DNA from: JBCFBK01 sp038562555
GTDB lineage: Bacteria; Bacteroidota; Bacteroidia; Bacteroidales; Prolixibacteraceae
NCBI GenBank assembly: GCA_038562555.1
Contig: JBCFBK010000040.1
Location: 1 to 55,487 of the forward strand
Direction of reading: 5' to 3'
DNA: 55,487 bases
Made by a program: the position numbers and the translations under genes. A model generated the notes under the pieces. The model made no database searches and had not been told where the DNA came from. It saw only the letters and a program-made list of their open reading frames with translations. Positions within the stretch are counted from its first letter, which is position 1. The number at the start of each line of letters is the position of its first letter. Shown in pieces: positions 30,625-39,640 of the stretch.

Positions 30625-31413
30625 ATGTATAACCCGAAAATTTCTATAATAACCATCACGTACAATAGTAGTAAAACAGTTGAGCAGACTATATTAAGTG
30701 TTATTAATCAATCCTATTCTAACTTTGAGTACTTAATAATCGATGGTGGATCGACGGATCAAACTTTAGAAGTGGTCAACCAATATAAGGCATTTATTTC
30801 TTTAGTTATTTCAGAGAAAGATAAGGGAATCAGTGATGCATTCAATAAGGGAATTGCTTATGCTAGTGGTGATATTGTAGGAATAATCAACTCAGACGAT
30901 TATTTACTGCCGGACTCGCTTTCTAAAGTGGCGGCACACTACGATTCCAAAATAGATGTATATCGAGGAAATCTAGTAATATGGAACCAGAAAGAGAACT
31001 CGAAATTTCAGGAGATCCCCTCCCTGAAATTTCCCACAATTCCTTTTGGGGTGCATGTTTGTCACCCAAGCACTTTTATAACAAAAAACGCTTACGGAAA
31101 ATTCGGAAAATATAGCTTGGATTTAAAATATATGATGGACACCGAGCTTCTTACTCGTTTCTACAAAAACGGTGCGAGATTCAAATATATTGATTTTGAT
31201 ATGGCGATGTTCCGGATTGGCGGAGCAACTTCTATATCAATAACTAAGAAAAAACGTGAAATTGAAAAACTAATAACATTAAATGGTGGTAGCCATTTCC
31301 AAATCGCATGTTTTTATAATTACCTTGTAATAAAAGAACTATTCAAGAATTTATTAAATCTCTTTGGAAGGGATTTTAGGCTAAAGTTAAAGTATAAAAG
31401 ATATCCGCATTAG
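30625..31413 (+). CDS. GT2-family glycosyltransferase
   Basis: A 262-residue GT-A enzyme: KISIITITYNSSKTVEQTI at the N-terminus, EYLIIDGGSTDQT, then SEKDKGISDAFNKGI and the metal-binding DxD-like site in GIINSDDYLLPDS. HPSTFI and DTELLTRF further on fit WcaA-type transferases. It is cytoplasmic, with no C-terminal membrane helices. It lies between the polymerase and a GT4 gene and should add one residue of the repeat unit. Confidence 0.92.
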   Translation: MYNPKISIITITYNSSKTVEQTILSVINQSYSNFEYLIIDGGSTDQTLEVVNQYKAFISLVISEKDKGISDAFNKGIAYASGDIVGIINSDDYLLPDSLSKVAAHYDSKIDVYRGNLVIWNQKENSKFQEIPSLKFPTIPFGVHVCHPSTFITKNAYGKFGKYSLDLKYMMDTELLTRFYKNGARFKYIDFDMAMFRIGGATSISITKKKREIEKLITLNGGSHFQIACFYNYLVIKELFKNLLNLFGRDFRLKLKYKRYPH

Positions 31414-31452
31414 CGGATCACACACAAAATAAACGCTCTTCTCAATTTTTTT

Positions 31453-32592
31453 ATGAAAAAAATTCTTCATATAACCAACATACCATTTGTCATTCCCTAT
31501 TTTTTTGGCGACCAATTTAAATTTATGAATAATAAAGGGTATGAAATCCATATAATCTCGTCGCCGGATGAAACATTCGATACATATTCAAGTAGATATG
31601 AATTTATCCCATACGGTGTAAGCATATTGCGAAAGTTTTCTCTATTTAAGGATATCGCTGCCTTATATAAGGTCTGTAAATACATTCGGATTAACAGATT
31701 CCAAGTTGTTGTTGGACATACTCCCAAGGGGGCGTTAATAGGATTACTGGCTGCATTTTTACTTCGAGTTCCAATTAGAATTTATTTTCGCCATGGCTTA
31801 GTTTATGAAACCATGAAAGGAATTAATCGGATGATCTTTAAAACAGTGGAGAGAATAACTGCAGGAATGTCAACAAAAGTGGTTTGCGTTAGCCCTTCTT
31901 TAGGCGATAAGTCTTTAAAGGACAGATTAAACCCAGGGCACAAACAGCTACATCTTTCAAAAGGAACATGTAATGGAATTGATATCGAAAAATTCAACAG
32001 GAATAACATCGATCCTTTAGAGAGAAAATCATTATTAACTCAGTTAAATATCTCGCAGCATTCCTTCATTGTAGGCTTCTGTGGTAGACTAGTGGTAGAC
32101 AAAGGGATAATCGAGTTGGTAAAAGCATTTAAATCTCTCCAGTCTGAACACAATGATCTTTATCTTCTACTAGTAGGGTTTTATGACAACAGAGATGGAC
32201 TCCCAAGGGACATCGTATATGAAATTGAAACAAATAGTCATATAATAAACCCTGGGTTTGTTGATCATGAAAAAATTAATTTATATTACTCAATCATGGA
32301 CATATTTATATTACCCTCATTCAGGGAAGGGTTTGGAATGTCTATTTTAGAAGCTTCTGCAATGGGTATTCCCGTAATAACTACAAGAATTACAGGGTGT
32401 ATAGATGCTATCGTTGAAAATGAGACGGGTATTTTTGTTAGCAATACTGAGAAATCAATTAAAAATGCGTTAAGCGATCTTATTCGGGATAGCAAGAAGC
32501 GCGATTATCTCGGGAAAAATGGAAGAAATTTTGTTGAATTAAATTTCGACCCGATAAAAATATGGAATGAAATTGAAATGCTTTATCATTGA
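31453..32592 (+). CDS. GT4-family glycosyltransferase (PglA/CapM-like)
   Basis: A 379-residue GT-B enzyme. The acceptor half shows VVGHTPKGALIGLLAAF and IYFRHGLVYETMKG, which are typical of PglA/CapM-like transferases acting on the second sugar. The donor half has CNGIDIEKFN, VGFCGRLVVDKGI and the nucleotide site LPSFREGFGMSILEASAMG. These enzymes often extend an undecaprenyl-linked 6-deoxy-HexNAc made by a nearby initiating transferase, which fits the gene order here. Confidence 0.92.
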   Translation: MKKILHITNIPFVIPYFFGDQFKFMNNKGYEIHIISSPDETFDTYSSRYEFIPYGVSILRKFSLFKDIAALYKVCKYIRINRFQVVVGHTPKGALIGLLAAFLLRVPIRIYFRHGLVYETMKGINRMIFKTVERITAGMSTKVVCVSPSLGDKSLKDRLNPGHKQLHLSKGTCNGIDIEKFNRNNIDPLERKSLLTQLNISQHSFIVGFCGRLVVDKGIIELVKAFKSLQSEHNDLYLLLVGFYDNRDGLPRDIVYEIETNSHIINPGFVDHEKINLYYSIMDIFILPSFREGFGMSILEASAMGIPVITTRITGCIDAIVENETGIFVSNTEKSIKNALSDLIRDSKKRDYLGKNGRNFVELNFDPIKIWNEIEMLYH

Positions 32593-32641
32593 TTCTTCCC
32601 TTACCTACTAACGCATCAATTCATGATCTAAACTAATAACA

Positions 32642-33583
32642 ATGAATTTAATCATTACAGGTGTTCATGGTTTTGTAGGGTCGAATCTTACAAAAGCGTT
32701 GAGAAAAAACAATGATATTTATGGGCTTGACATTGTTGCACCAGAAAAAGATGGAGTAATTCATACTTTTTCCTGGGCCGACCTGGAGAACCACAGCCTA
32801 CCGGACAGTGATGCGATCATTCACCTTGCAGGGAAGGCACATGACACAAGAAATCAGTCGAACGCACAGGTATATTTTGATGTTAATACGAAACTGACTC
32901 AAAAAGTATATGATTATTTTCTCTCATCATCGGCCCAGAAATTTATCTTCTTCAGCTCGGTAAAAGCTGCCGCTGATACTGTTTTGGGAAACATCCTGAC
33001 AGAGGATGTGATCCCAAATCCTAAAGGTCCGTACGGTGAAAGTAAAATTCGGGCTGAACAATACATTCAAAATAATTGGCCACCGTCTGACTCTGGAAAA
33101 TCAATTTATATTCTCAGACCTTGTATGATCCATGGCCCTGGGAATAAAGGTAATTTGAATCTACTATACAATATAATAAAGAGAGGAATTCCCTGGCCGC
33201 TTGGCGCGTTTGAGAATCGACGTTCATATTGTTCGATCGAAAACATCTGTTACGTAATAGATCGGCTCATCAAAGGATGTATTGCTTCGGGCATCTATCA
33301 TATCAGTGATGATGAAGCCATTGCAACGAACGAGTTGATTGAGTTAATGTGCAAAACATTAAATAAAAAACCCAAAATTTGGAACCTTTCAAAAAATTTC
33401 ATGACGGGAATAGCCCGATTGGGAGGCACTTTTCATTTACCACTCAATCCGCAAACGCTTCAGAAGCTAACAGAAAACTATATTGTTTCGAATGAGAAAA
33501 TTAAAACGGCCCTTGGCATTGGCTACCTGCCCATATCAGCGCAGGAAGGATTATCACGGACTTTCAAGTCTTTTAGGAGATAG
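32642..33583 (+). CDS. NAD-dependent 4-ketoreductase/epimerase for a 6-deoxy-HexNAc (WbpV-like)
   Basis: A 313-residue extended SDR with GVHGFVGSNL at residues 6-15, the Ser of FFSSVKAAAD and the Tyr/Lys pair of GPYGESKIRAE. The IHLAGKAHD block and the later RRSYCSIENIC are typical of the reductases that act with a 4,6-dehydratase and a small initiating transferase to give UDP-QuiNAc or UDP-FucNAc (as WbpV/WbpM/WbpL). The following two genes supply exactly those partners. Codon use becomes less AT-rich here than in the genes upstream. Confidence 0.87.
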   Translation: MNLIITGVHGFVGSNLTKALRKNNDIYGLDIVAPEKDGVIHTFSWADLENHSLPDSDAIIHLAGKAHDTRNQSNAQVYFDVNTKLTQKVYDYFLSSSAQKFIFFSSVKAAADTVLGNILTEDVIPNPKGPYGESKIRAEQYIQNNWPPSDSGKSIYILRPCMIHGPGNKGNLNLLYNIIKRGIPWPLGAFENRRSYCSIENICYVIDRLIKGCIASGIYHISDDEAIATNELIELMCKTLNKKPKIWNLSKNFMTGIARLGGTFHLPLNPQTLQKLTENYIVSNEKIKTALGIGYLPISAQEGLSRTFKSFRR

Positions 33584-33633
33584 AAAGGTTCTTCTACGAA
33601 AAACAGCACTGAAATCAAAAATGGATCTTTGAA

Positions 33634-34854
33634 ATGAAGACGAACTTCGACATAAACAACTTCATCCGGTTATCCGTCACTAAACGTGAAATAAGCCTGC
33701 TAAAATCAGATTTCGAAAAATATGAAATCCAACTGAATCACCGTATCAACGGGAAAAAAGTACTAGTAATCGGTGGCGCAGGAACTATCGGCTCATCTTA
33801 CATTAAAGCCATCCTGAAGTTCAGAATTGGCAAATTAGTTGTAGTTGACATTAATGAGAACGGATTAACCGAATTGGTTCGTGATTTACGAAGCTCCACT
33901 GAGTATAACATCCCAAATGACTTTATTACCTATCCGGTCAACTTTGGAGATCGGGTATTTGAAAAGATATTCGATCAACATGGACCTTTTGAGATTGTGG
34001 CCAATTTTGCTGCCCACAAACATGTACGCAGCGAAAAAGATATTTTCTCCATTGAGGCCATGATTGAGAACAATGTGTTACGCGCCCGGAAACTGTTGGA
34101 TCTTTTATTAAAAAATCCGCCGGAGCATTTCTTTTGCGTGTCGACCGACAAAGCTGCAAACCCAGTCAACATTATGGGGGCCAGCAAAAAATTGATGGAA
34201 GAACTCATTATGGCTTATGCGGATAAGCTTCCAATAAAAACAGCACGCTTCGCAAACGTAGCTTTTTCGAATGGTAGCTTGCCCCTAGGCTTCCTTGAGC
34301 GCTTAAACAAACGGCAACCCTGGTCATGTCCGATGGGAATTCGTCGCTTCTTTGTTTCTCCGCAGGAATCGGGTGAACTTTGCCTGATGGCATCGATCAT
34401 GGGCGAATCGGGTGACATTTTCTTCCCTAAACTTGAAGAAGAACGGGATATGATCCCATTCGATCAAATAGCACTTGACTTACTAAACGAACTGGGATTG
34501 GAGCCGGATATATGCCAGACAGAAGAAGAGGCCCGTCAAAAAGCGTTGCTACTAAATGAATCTTCAACATCTTATCCGATCTTTTTCTTTGGCTCAGATA
34601 CTTCCGGGGAAAAGGCATTTGAGGAGTTTTTTACCAAGAACGAAGAGCTGGATTTGGATTCATTCATAAACCTTGGGGTGATTAAGAATTCAGTGAAACG
34701 TGACATCCGGGAAATAGATGATATATTCAAAAAGCTACATGCTGTATTTGACTTAAATACCGTAACAAAAGCTGTAATTGTAGACATCCTTAAAACCTAC
34801 CTTCCCAATTTTGAACATATTGAAACAGGAAAGGGCCTGGATACCAAAATGTAA
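33634..34854 (+). CDS. UDP-GlcNAc 4,6-dehydratase-like SDR (CapD family)
   Basis: A 406-residue soluble enzyme. A 40-residue N-terminal extension precedes the NAD site VLVIGGAGTIGSS. NFAAHKHVRSEKD and the catalytic block STDKAANPVNIMGASKKLMEE follow; here Met replaces the usual Tyr, as is normal for the CapD/FlaA1-like group, which uses a Met-x-x-x-Lys arrangement. A C-terminal extension of about 130 residues is helical. It would make UDP-4-keto-6-deoxy-GlcNAc for the WbpV-like reductase. It lacks the membrane helices of WbpM. The sugar transferase starts 19 nt behind its stop. Confidence 0.88.
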   Translation: MKTNFDINNFIRLSVTKREISLLKSDFEKYEIQLNHRINGKKVLVIGGAGTIGSSYIKAILKFRIGKLVVVDINENGLTELVRDLRSSTEYNIPNDFITYPVNFGDRVFEKIFDQHGPFEIVANFAAHKHVRSEKDIFSIEAMIENNVLRARKLLDLLLKNPPEHFFCVSTDKAANPVNIMGASKKLMEELIMAYADKLPIKTARFANVAFSNGSLPLGFLERLNKRQPWSCPMGIRRFFVSPQESGELCLMASIMGESGDIFFPKLEEERDMIPFDQIALDLLNELGLEPDICQTEEEARQKALLLNESSTSYPIFFFGSDTSGEKAFEEFFTKNEELDLDSFINLGVIKNSVKRDIREIDDIFKKLHAVFDLNTVTKAVIVDILKTYLPNFEHIETGKGLDTKM

Positions 34855-34873
34855 CCCACTAAATCCACAGCCT

Positions 34874-35575
34874 ATGTACACATTTTTCTTTAAAAGGTTC
34901 TTTGATTTCATTTTGTCGCTAATCGCGCTTATTGTTTTATCTCCTATATTTGTACCTGTAATACTTGGACTATTATTGACCGGTGAACATTACGTTTTTT
35001 ATTTTCAGAAGCGCATCGGGTTAAAGAACAAGCCTTTCTTTATTTGGAAATTTGCAACGATGTTAAAGAATAGTTCCAAGATGCCGGGAGGGCTCCATAC
35101 GACAAGAAAAGATCCACGGGTTTTACCCATGGGCGGCTTCTTAAGAAAAACGAAAATCAATGAACTTCCACAGCTCATTAATATTCTGAAAGGGGACATG
35201 AGTATTATCGGACCCAGGCCTTTGGTTGATAAGACTTTTGATCCTTACCCGGATCATGTGAAACAAAACATCTACAACATTAAACCCGGCCTCACAGGAA
35301 TAGGTTCGATCATCTTCAGAGACGAAGAAAGATTACTTTCTGAAACCACGATGCCGATGCAGGAATTTTATGCGAAATTTATCTCCCCGTACAAAGGAGA
35401 GTTGGAACTCTGGTACCAGAAAAATCTGTCATTCTACACTGATTTCATGCTGGTATTTCTTACGGCATGGGTAATCATCTCTCCGGAAAGTGACTTGCCA
35501 TATAGAATCTTCAAGGATTTACCTGAAGGGCCGGCAGAATTAAAACAAAAAAAAGAAACGGCCAAACAAGTCTAA
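34874..35575 (+). CDS. Initiating sugar-1-phosphate transferase, short PglC-like type
   Basis: Start at the ATG at 34874; a longer frame would overlap the dehydratase. The 233-residue protein has one N-terminal membrane/re-entrant helix (FFDFILSLIALIVLSPIFVP) and the bacterial sugar transferase core: RIGLKNKPFFIWKFATM, GGFLRKTKINELPQLINILKG and DMSIIGPRPL. It loads a UDP-6-deoxy-HexNAc phosphate onto undecaprenyl phosphate and so starts the repeat unit. The upstream SDR pair fits this donor. A second, large initiating transferase is encoded at 47855-49261. Confidence 0.92.
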   Translation: MYTFFFKRFFDFILSLIALIVLSPIFVPVILGLLLTGEHYVFYFQKRIGLKNKPFFIWKFATMLKNSSKMPGGLHTTRKDPRVLPMGGFLRKTKINELPQLINILKGDMSIIGPRPLVDKTFDPYPDHVKQNIYNIKPGLTGIGSIIFRDEERLLSETTMPMQEFYAKFISPYKGELELWYQKNLSFYTDFMLVFLTAWVIISPESDLPYRIFKDLPEGPAELKQKKETAKQV

Positions 35576-35599
35576 TTTACACTCTGTTTTATAGGCAAA

Positions 35600-36349
35600 A
35601 TGTTCTTTATTATTTCCAAAATATTCGCATGGATTGCCAGTCCGGTCACTTATATTATCATTTTTGTGGCCCTGGCGGTTTGGACTAAGAAAAAGTGGCT
35701 CAAAAGGACTGCCTGGGTGCTGCCCATTGGGGTCACCTTGCTTTGCTCTAATAAATGGGTCTACAATGAAACCATGCGGGCGATGTCGGCTCCGTATATA
35801 ACGGAGCCGGTTAAAACTTATCAATATGGGGTAGTACTGGGCGGATTTGCTGATTTTGACCTGCAACGTAACCGGGTGGAATTCTATGAGGGTGCCGACA
35901 GGCTTATTGATGCAGTGACACTTTATCAAAAAGGCATCATCAAAAAAGTGGTGGTTACGGGCGATGGCTCACATATGAATTTGCATACCCACAAGGCCGA
36001 TCCGGAAGTCCTGCTATCGCTCCTGGAAAGCTGGAGCGTGAAACGCGCTGACATTATCCTCGAGAACCGAGCCCGGAATACCAAGCAAAATGCGGCCTAT
36101 ACCCTTGAACTGATTGGCGACAGCCTGCTTACCCAACCGGTTTTGCTGATTACTTCAGCTTATCATATGAAACGGTCGCTGCGTGTATTTGAACGGCTCG
36201 GTATTCACCCCGACCCTTACGGCACCGATGTGATCATGGACCCCCAATACGAATGGATAGACGTGCTCCCCGACTTCCAGTACCTCGGAAAATGGCAAAC
36301 GATTCTGCACGAGTGGATCGGATTGGTGGTCTATGAAATTACCGGCTAA
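35600..36349 (+). CDS. YdcF/ElyC-family (DUF218) membrane protein
   Basis: A 249-residue protein with two N-terminal hydrophobic helices (IFAWIASPVTYIIIFVALAVW and WVLPIGVTLLCSN) and the DUF218 domain: GVVLGGF, a R-x-D-A-V-type helix (GADRLIDAVTLYQKG), VVVTGDGS, ENRARNTKQNAAYT and LITSAYHMKRSL. Relatives such as SanA and ElyC act in envelope assembly, in part on lipid-carrier polysaccharides. The gene follows the sugar transferase by 24 nt and appears to close the plus-strand polysaccharide cassette. Confidence 0.88.
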   Translation: MFFIISKIFAWIASPVTYIIIFVALAVWTKKKWLKRTAWVLPIGVTLLCSNKWVYNETMRAMSAPYITEPVKTYQYGVVLGGFADFDLQRNRVEFYEGADRLIDAVTLYQKGIIKKVVVTGDGSHMNLHTHKADPEVLLSLLESWSVKRADIILENRARNTKQNAAYTLELIGDSLLTQPVLLITSAYHMKRSLRVFERLGIHPDPYGTDVIMDPQYEWIDVLPDFQYLGKWQTILHEWIGLVVYEITG

Positions 36350-36437
36350 ACTGTTGTTTTATAAGCCGGGATACCCAGCTTCCTTTACTCATTGCGATCT
36401 AAAAGTTCGATGAGCTTCTGGCTGATTTGTTTAAAAC

Positions 36438-36865
36438 TTACTTCGCCGATTTTCTGAGTTTTTCGACATATTCTTTGCTGACCTCTGCCAACCTGGCGAT
36501 TTGTTCGTCAGAAAAATCGGTGTGGGTTAAAAGATTACGAACAATCATACGATTCTTTTTCCCTTCCATCTTTTTCATTCCTTGCTTTTCTGCGCGATCC
36601 AGTAATAATTCTTCATTACATTAGTCGTTCCTCCCGCTCGGCAAAGCTCAAACTTCGTTTGGCTTTGTACTCGCTTACTCGAAACGATCTATTCCCATGG
36701 TATTGCTGCCTCCTGTCAGTTTTTGTTTTGCTTCTTCAAAAATACGATTTGTTTCCATCAAATATTCGATAGTAATAGGTGAACATCCTTTGGGCGAAGT
36801 CGTTTTGATAAACATTCTGCACTTCGACATGCAGAAGTACTCATTCTTCTTTTCCTTCCCGGATC
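36438..36865 (-). pseudogene. Remnant of an Rpn/PD-(D/E)XK nuclease gene
   Basis: On the minus strand the 3' part encodes RNLLTHTDFSDEQIARLAEV and ends with KLRKSAK before the stop at 36440-36438. This is the usual C-terminus of Bacteroidota Rpn-type putative transposase/nuclease proteins. Further 5' (about 36750-36865) another frame encodes LLHVEVQNVYQNDFAQRM, the EVQ nuclease motif region, preceded by an in-frame TGA where a Trp codon is expected and followed by another stop. The two parts are in different frames and the N-terminus is missing, so the gene is broken. Confidence 0.78.
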
Positions 36866-36880
36866 AAGTAAAATAAATAT

Positions 36881-36943
36881 GCATCTAAATAGTGCTATTT
36901 TTATTAAAATATGCACTCAGATAGTGCGTATTTATTATTTTTG
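36881..36943 (+). promoter_or_regulatory. Promoter and duplicated dyad ahead of the AAA ATPase
   Basis: TATTTTTG (36936-36943) is an exact -7 box, 17 nt before the ATG. Upstream, where the -33 element is expected, lies GCACTcagatAGTGC (36913-36927), a perfect 5-bp inverted repeat. A second, imperfect copy, GCATCtaaatAGTGC, lies at 36881-36895, 32 bp (about three helical turns) away. This looks like a double operator that would block the promoter when occupied. Confidence 0.6.
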
Positions 36944-36959
36944 CATGAAATAGATTACT

Positions 36960-38129
36960 ATGGATAAATTGTTTGAATATTTCCAGAAGCTTCTAAGAGA
37001 GACAGATACCGGTTTTGTCCGATACATTTATGCAGACATGAATTGGAAAAGTCGTATGATTGGACTTACGGGTCCACGTGGAGTTGGGAAAACTACGCTG
37101 GTTTTACAGCATATTAAAAAGAACCTGAATGGTGCGGAGACGCTTTATGTAACTGCTGAGGATTTTTATTTTGCCGACAACAAGTTGATTGATTTAGCTG
37201 GTGATTTTGTAAAGCGTGGCGGGAAATACCTGTTTATAGATGAAGTTCACAAATATAAAGACTGGGCGAAGGAATTAAAACTGATCTATGACTATCATCC
37301 GGAACTGAATGTTGTGTTTACCGGTTCTTCGGTGTTGGATATCAAAAAAGGAGCCTCAGATTTAAGTCGCAGAGCTGTCATGTACCATATGCAAGGTTTG
37401 TCGTTTAGGGAGTATTTGCAATTGTTTCATCAAATAACTGCCCGGTCGTATTCCCTGGAAGAAATTCTGGGCCACAAAGCTGAACTTCCAGGAGTAAAAC
37501 ATCCATTACCTTATTTTGAAAATTATCTTAAAAGGGGGTATTATCCTTTTGCATTAGAGGAAGACTTTGATCTGAGATTACAACAGATTGTTAATCACGT
37601 TCTGGAAACAGATATTCCGTTGTATGCCGGCATGAATGTGTCTACTGGCCGCAAATTAAAGCAGTTGCTGGCTATTATTGCAAAACGTGTGCCGTTTAAA
37701 CCCAATATGACAAGTATAGCAACTGCACTTTCCGCCAGCAGGAATAACATAACTGATTATTGCCTGTTTATTGAAGAAGCCGGAATGATAGCACAACTAC
37801 GGGATTCTACCGGAGGAATAAGGGGGTTGGGTAAGGTGGACAAAATTTATCTTGACAATACAAATTTAATTTACAGTTTAGCAAACGATAACTCCAATAC
37901 AGGAAACATAAGAGAAACGTTTTTTCTGAATCAGCTTAGCGTGAAGTATAACGTAGTAGCATCACCTATCGCTGATTTTCTGGTTGATGATTACACGTTT
38001 GAAGTAGGTGGAAAAAATAAAGGATTGAAACAAATACAAGGTATTGATAAAGCTTTTGTCGTAAGAGATGACATTGAACTGGGATATTTGAACACGATAC
38101 CACTCTGGCATTTTGGCTTAACATACTGA
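36960..38129 (+). CDS. AAA_14/DUF4143 ATPase
   Basis: A 389-residue protein with an N-terminal AAA domain: Walker A GPRGVGKT (residues 38-45), Walker B YLFIDEVHKYKDW (from 90) and sensor FTGSS. The C-terminal DUF4143 region includes KPNMTSIATALSASRNNITDY, a winged-helix-like part, and a final DDIELG/PLWHFGLTY segment with a nuclease-like ELG-type end. Such ATPases are frequent in Bacteroidota, often next to transposase-like genes as here, and their biological role is not settled. It is preceded by a dyad-containing promoter and stands alone. Confidence 0.9.
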   Translation: MDKLFEYFQKLLRETDTGFVRYIYADMNWKSRMIGLTGPRGVGKTTLVLQHIKKNLNGAETLYVTAEDFYFADNKLIDLAGDFVKRGGKYLFIDEVHKYKDWAKELKLIYDYHPELNVVFTGSSVLDIKKGASDLSRRAVMYHMQGLSFREYLQLFHQITARSYSLEEILGHKAELPGVKHPLPYFENYLKRGYYPFALEEDFDLRLQQIVNHVLETDIPLYAGMNVSTGRKLKQLLAIIAKRVPFKPNMTSIATALSASRNNITDYCLFIEEAGMIAQLRDSTGGIRGLGKVDKIYLDNTNLIYSLANDNSNTGNIRETFFLNQLSVKYNVVASPIADFLVDDYTFEVGGKNKGLKQIQGIDKAFVVRDDIELGYLNTIPLWHFGLTY

Positions 38130-38179
38130 ATATCAAATATAAACAAGATCATGATTGACAAATGGCTTATATGTGATAA

Positions 38180-39361
38180 TTAATGACTTCCGCAGCAATG
38201 CTTGAACTTCTTGCCGCTGCCACAGGGGCAGGGATCGTTCCGTCCCACCTTTGAAGCCTGGCTTCCGACTGTTTTTTCCCACATCGTGTTAAATTGTTCC
38301 TGCGAAACATCGATCCCGGCTTTCCTCGCGTTTGGCCCTACGACCAATTGTGGAGGCTGTTTTATAAACGCGGGCTTACCGGAAAGCTGGAACGTTGCGC
38401 TTGAATTATTCCCCTTCATGATCCATTTCGGAAGCTGATTTGCCCAATCGACCATGGCGCGAAGGATTATATTGGCCAGGTCGGGCTTTGCGTTGAATTC
38501 GGTAAACATGTCTCTGAAAAGACCCATTGGGTCGCGGTCGTTATTCAAGGTCATCCAGAACTGGCTGGTCCACCAGTCGGCTTCATGTTCCTTCCCCACC
38601 ACCCCGAGAAGCTGACGGCGGAACCCTATACTTGCCGCCGACTGCGGCGGTTGTGGCGATTCCGGCTGTCCGGCAGCAAGAACCTCATCTTTCGTAAATT
38701 TGGCCAATGACAAGGATTTGCGCATGGCTATTTCCTTCAACACCACTTCGGGATCGTTTATAAGAAAGGGAGAAGTGTAGATGACGCGGTCCTTTAAAAG
38801 GCGTTCACAGCTGTGGATGAGATAGGAGCCAAAAACGGTCTTAAACACGTCGTCCAGGAGAAAATCGGCTTCATAGGATAGGCAAAGTTCGGCCAGTTCG
38901 GTCAGCGACAAAACGCCATAGAGGTTTAGCAAGCCGAGAACAAGTTGTTCACGCCTTAACTTTGAACCATCACGGTCAACTGCCCGCAGAAACTGACTAA
39001 TGACCGGTTTGAAGGCTTTTGCCAGGTCGGGATAAATGAATTCGCGCTGAGACTCGCCGTCCCAGCGAAAATCGGTCAGACCGATTTCAGTGATGCAATC
39101 CTGTACCAGGCCATACCGTACCGCCACCGAATGATCTTCGGCTTGTACCATCTCCTGTAATCTGAGTACCTCCTGAAACGGGATATGGAACAAAACGACA
39201 AGTGGGTTATGAAGGATTGTTTGAGCCACCCGGTGGGCCACAACGGCCTTTCGCTCGTTTTTGTTAATCCTGATCCGAAGCAGGTCTGCGTTTCGGACAA
39301 TCTTTTCTTTGGTGTCCTGCAGCAACATTTCCTCCAAAGTAAAATCACCTGTATTCACCAT
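38180..39361 (-). CDS. SEC-C motif protein
   Basis: A 393-residue protein that is mostly alpha-helical without signal peptide. Its last 20 residues contain the zinc-binding SEC-C motif (RNDPCPCGSGKKFKHCCG), as in the C-terminus of SecA, where it binds SecB and ribosomes. The N-terminal part is not one I can assign. It is transcribed toward the AAA ATPase gene, with a 50-nt gap between the two stops. A cytosolic role in protein or nucleic acid binding is possible. Confidence 0.85.
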   Translation of the reverse strand: MVNTGDFTLEEMLLQDTKEKIVRNADLLRIRINKNERKAVVAHRVAQTILHNPLVVLFHIPFQEVLRLQEMVQAEDHSVAVRYGLVQDCITEIGLTDFRWDGESQREFIYPDLAKAFKPVISQFLRAVDRDGSKLRREQLVLGLLNLYGVLSLTELAELCLSYEADFLLDDVFKTVFGSYLIHSCERLLKDRVIYTSPFLINDPEVVLKEIAMRKSLSLAKFTKDEVLAAGQPESPQPPQSAASIGFRRQLLGVVGKEHEADWWTSQFWMTLNNDRDPMGLFRDMFTEFNAKPDLANIILRAMVDWANQLPKWIMKGNNSSATFQLSGKPAFIKQPPQLVVGPNARKAGIDVSQEQFNTMWEKTVGSQASKVGRNDPCPCGSGKKFKHCCGSH

Positions 39362-39428
39362 AATGATCTCTGATTAAGATATCAAAGGTTGAAAAAAATT
39401 TCTATATTTTTGAAAAAAGTCGTGCAAA

Positions 39429-39605
39429 ATGAATACAATTAAAGTAAGAACAGGAATCTCCTGGTCTCGGCTACGAATTGCTGAGCTTAAGGATTTTATG
39501 GGCAAACATGTCGAAATCACGATAACAGAGAGGACTGCCGGGAAAAAATCGCGTTCGGGAAAAGCGGCTGGCATCCTGTCGGAATATAAAGGGTTATGTC
39601 TTTAA
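39429..39605 (+). CDS. Small antitoxin-like ORF, 58 aa
   Basis: A 58-residue frame, MNTIKVRTGISWSRLRIAEL at the start and GKAAGILSEYKGLCL at the end. The N-terminus with a short strand plus helix, and the KAAGILSEYK ending, resemble small Bacteroidota antitoxins. A toxin partner is missing: the next gene is the ECF sigma factor. An exact -7 box TATTTTTG at 39405-39412 lies 16 nt upstream, though a -33 box is not obvious. It may be an orphan or a truncated gene. Confidence 0.5.
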   Translation: MNTIKVRTGISWSRLRIAELKDFMGKHVEITITERTAGKKSRSGKAAGILSEYKGLCL

Positions 39606-39640
39606 AATTCCTATTTTAGCATGGTTCATTACAATAAGCC

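Noticed and set aside
15296..36349. UpxY/NusG-like antiterminator of the capsule operon
   Set aside because: No encoded protein shows a NusG N-terminal or KOW domain; the only regulator-like gene is the winged-helix protein at 16464.
36427..36624. 65-residue frame on the plus strand
   Set aside because: It is antisense to the Rpn-type pseudogene, whose minus-strand translation matches a known C-terminus.
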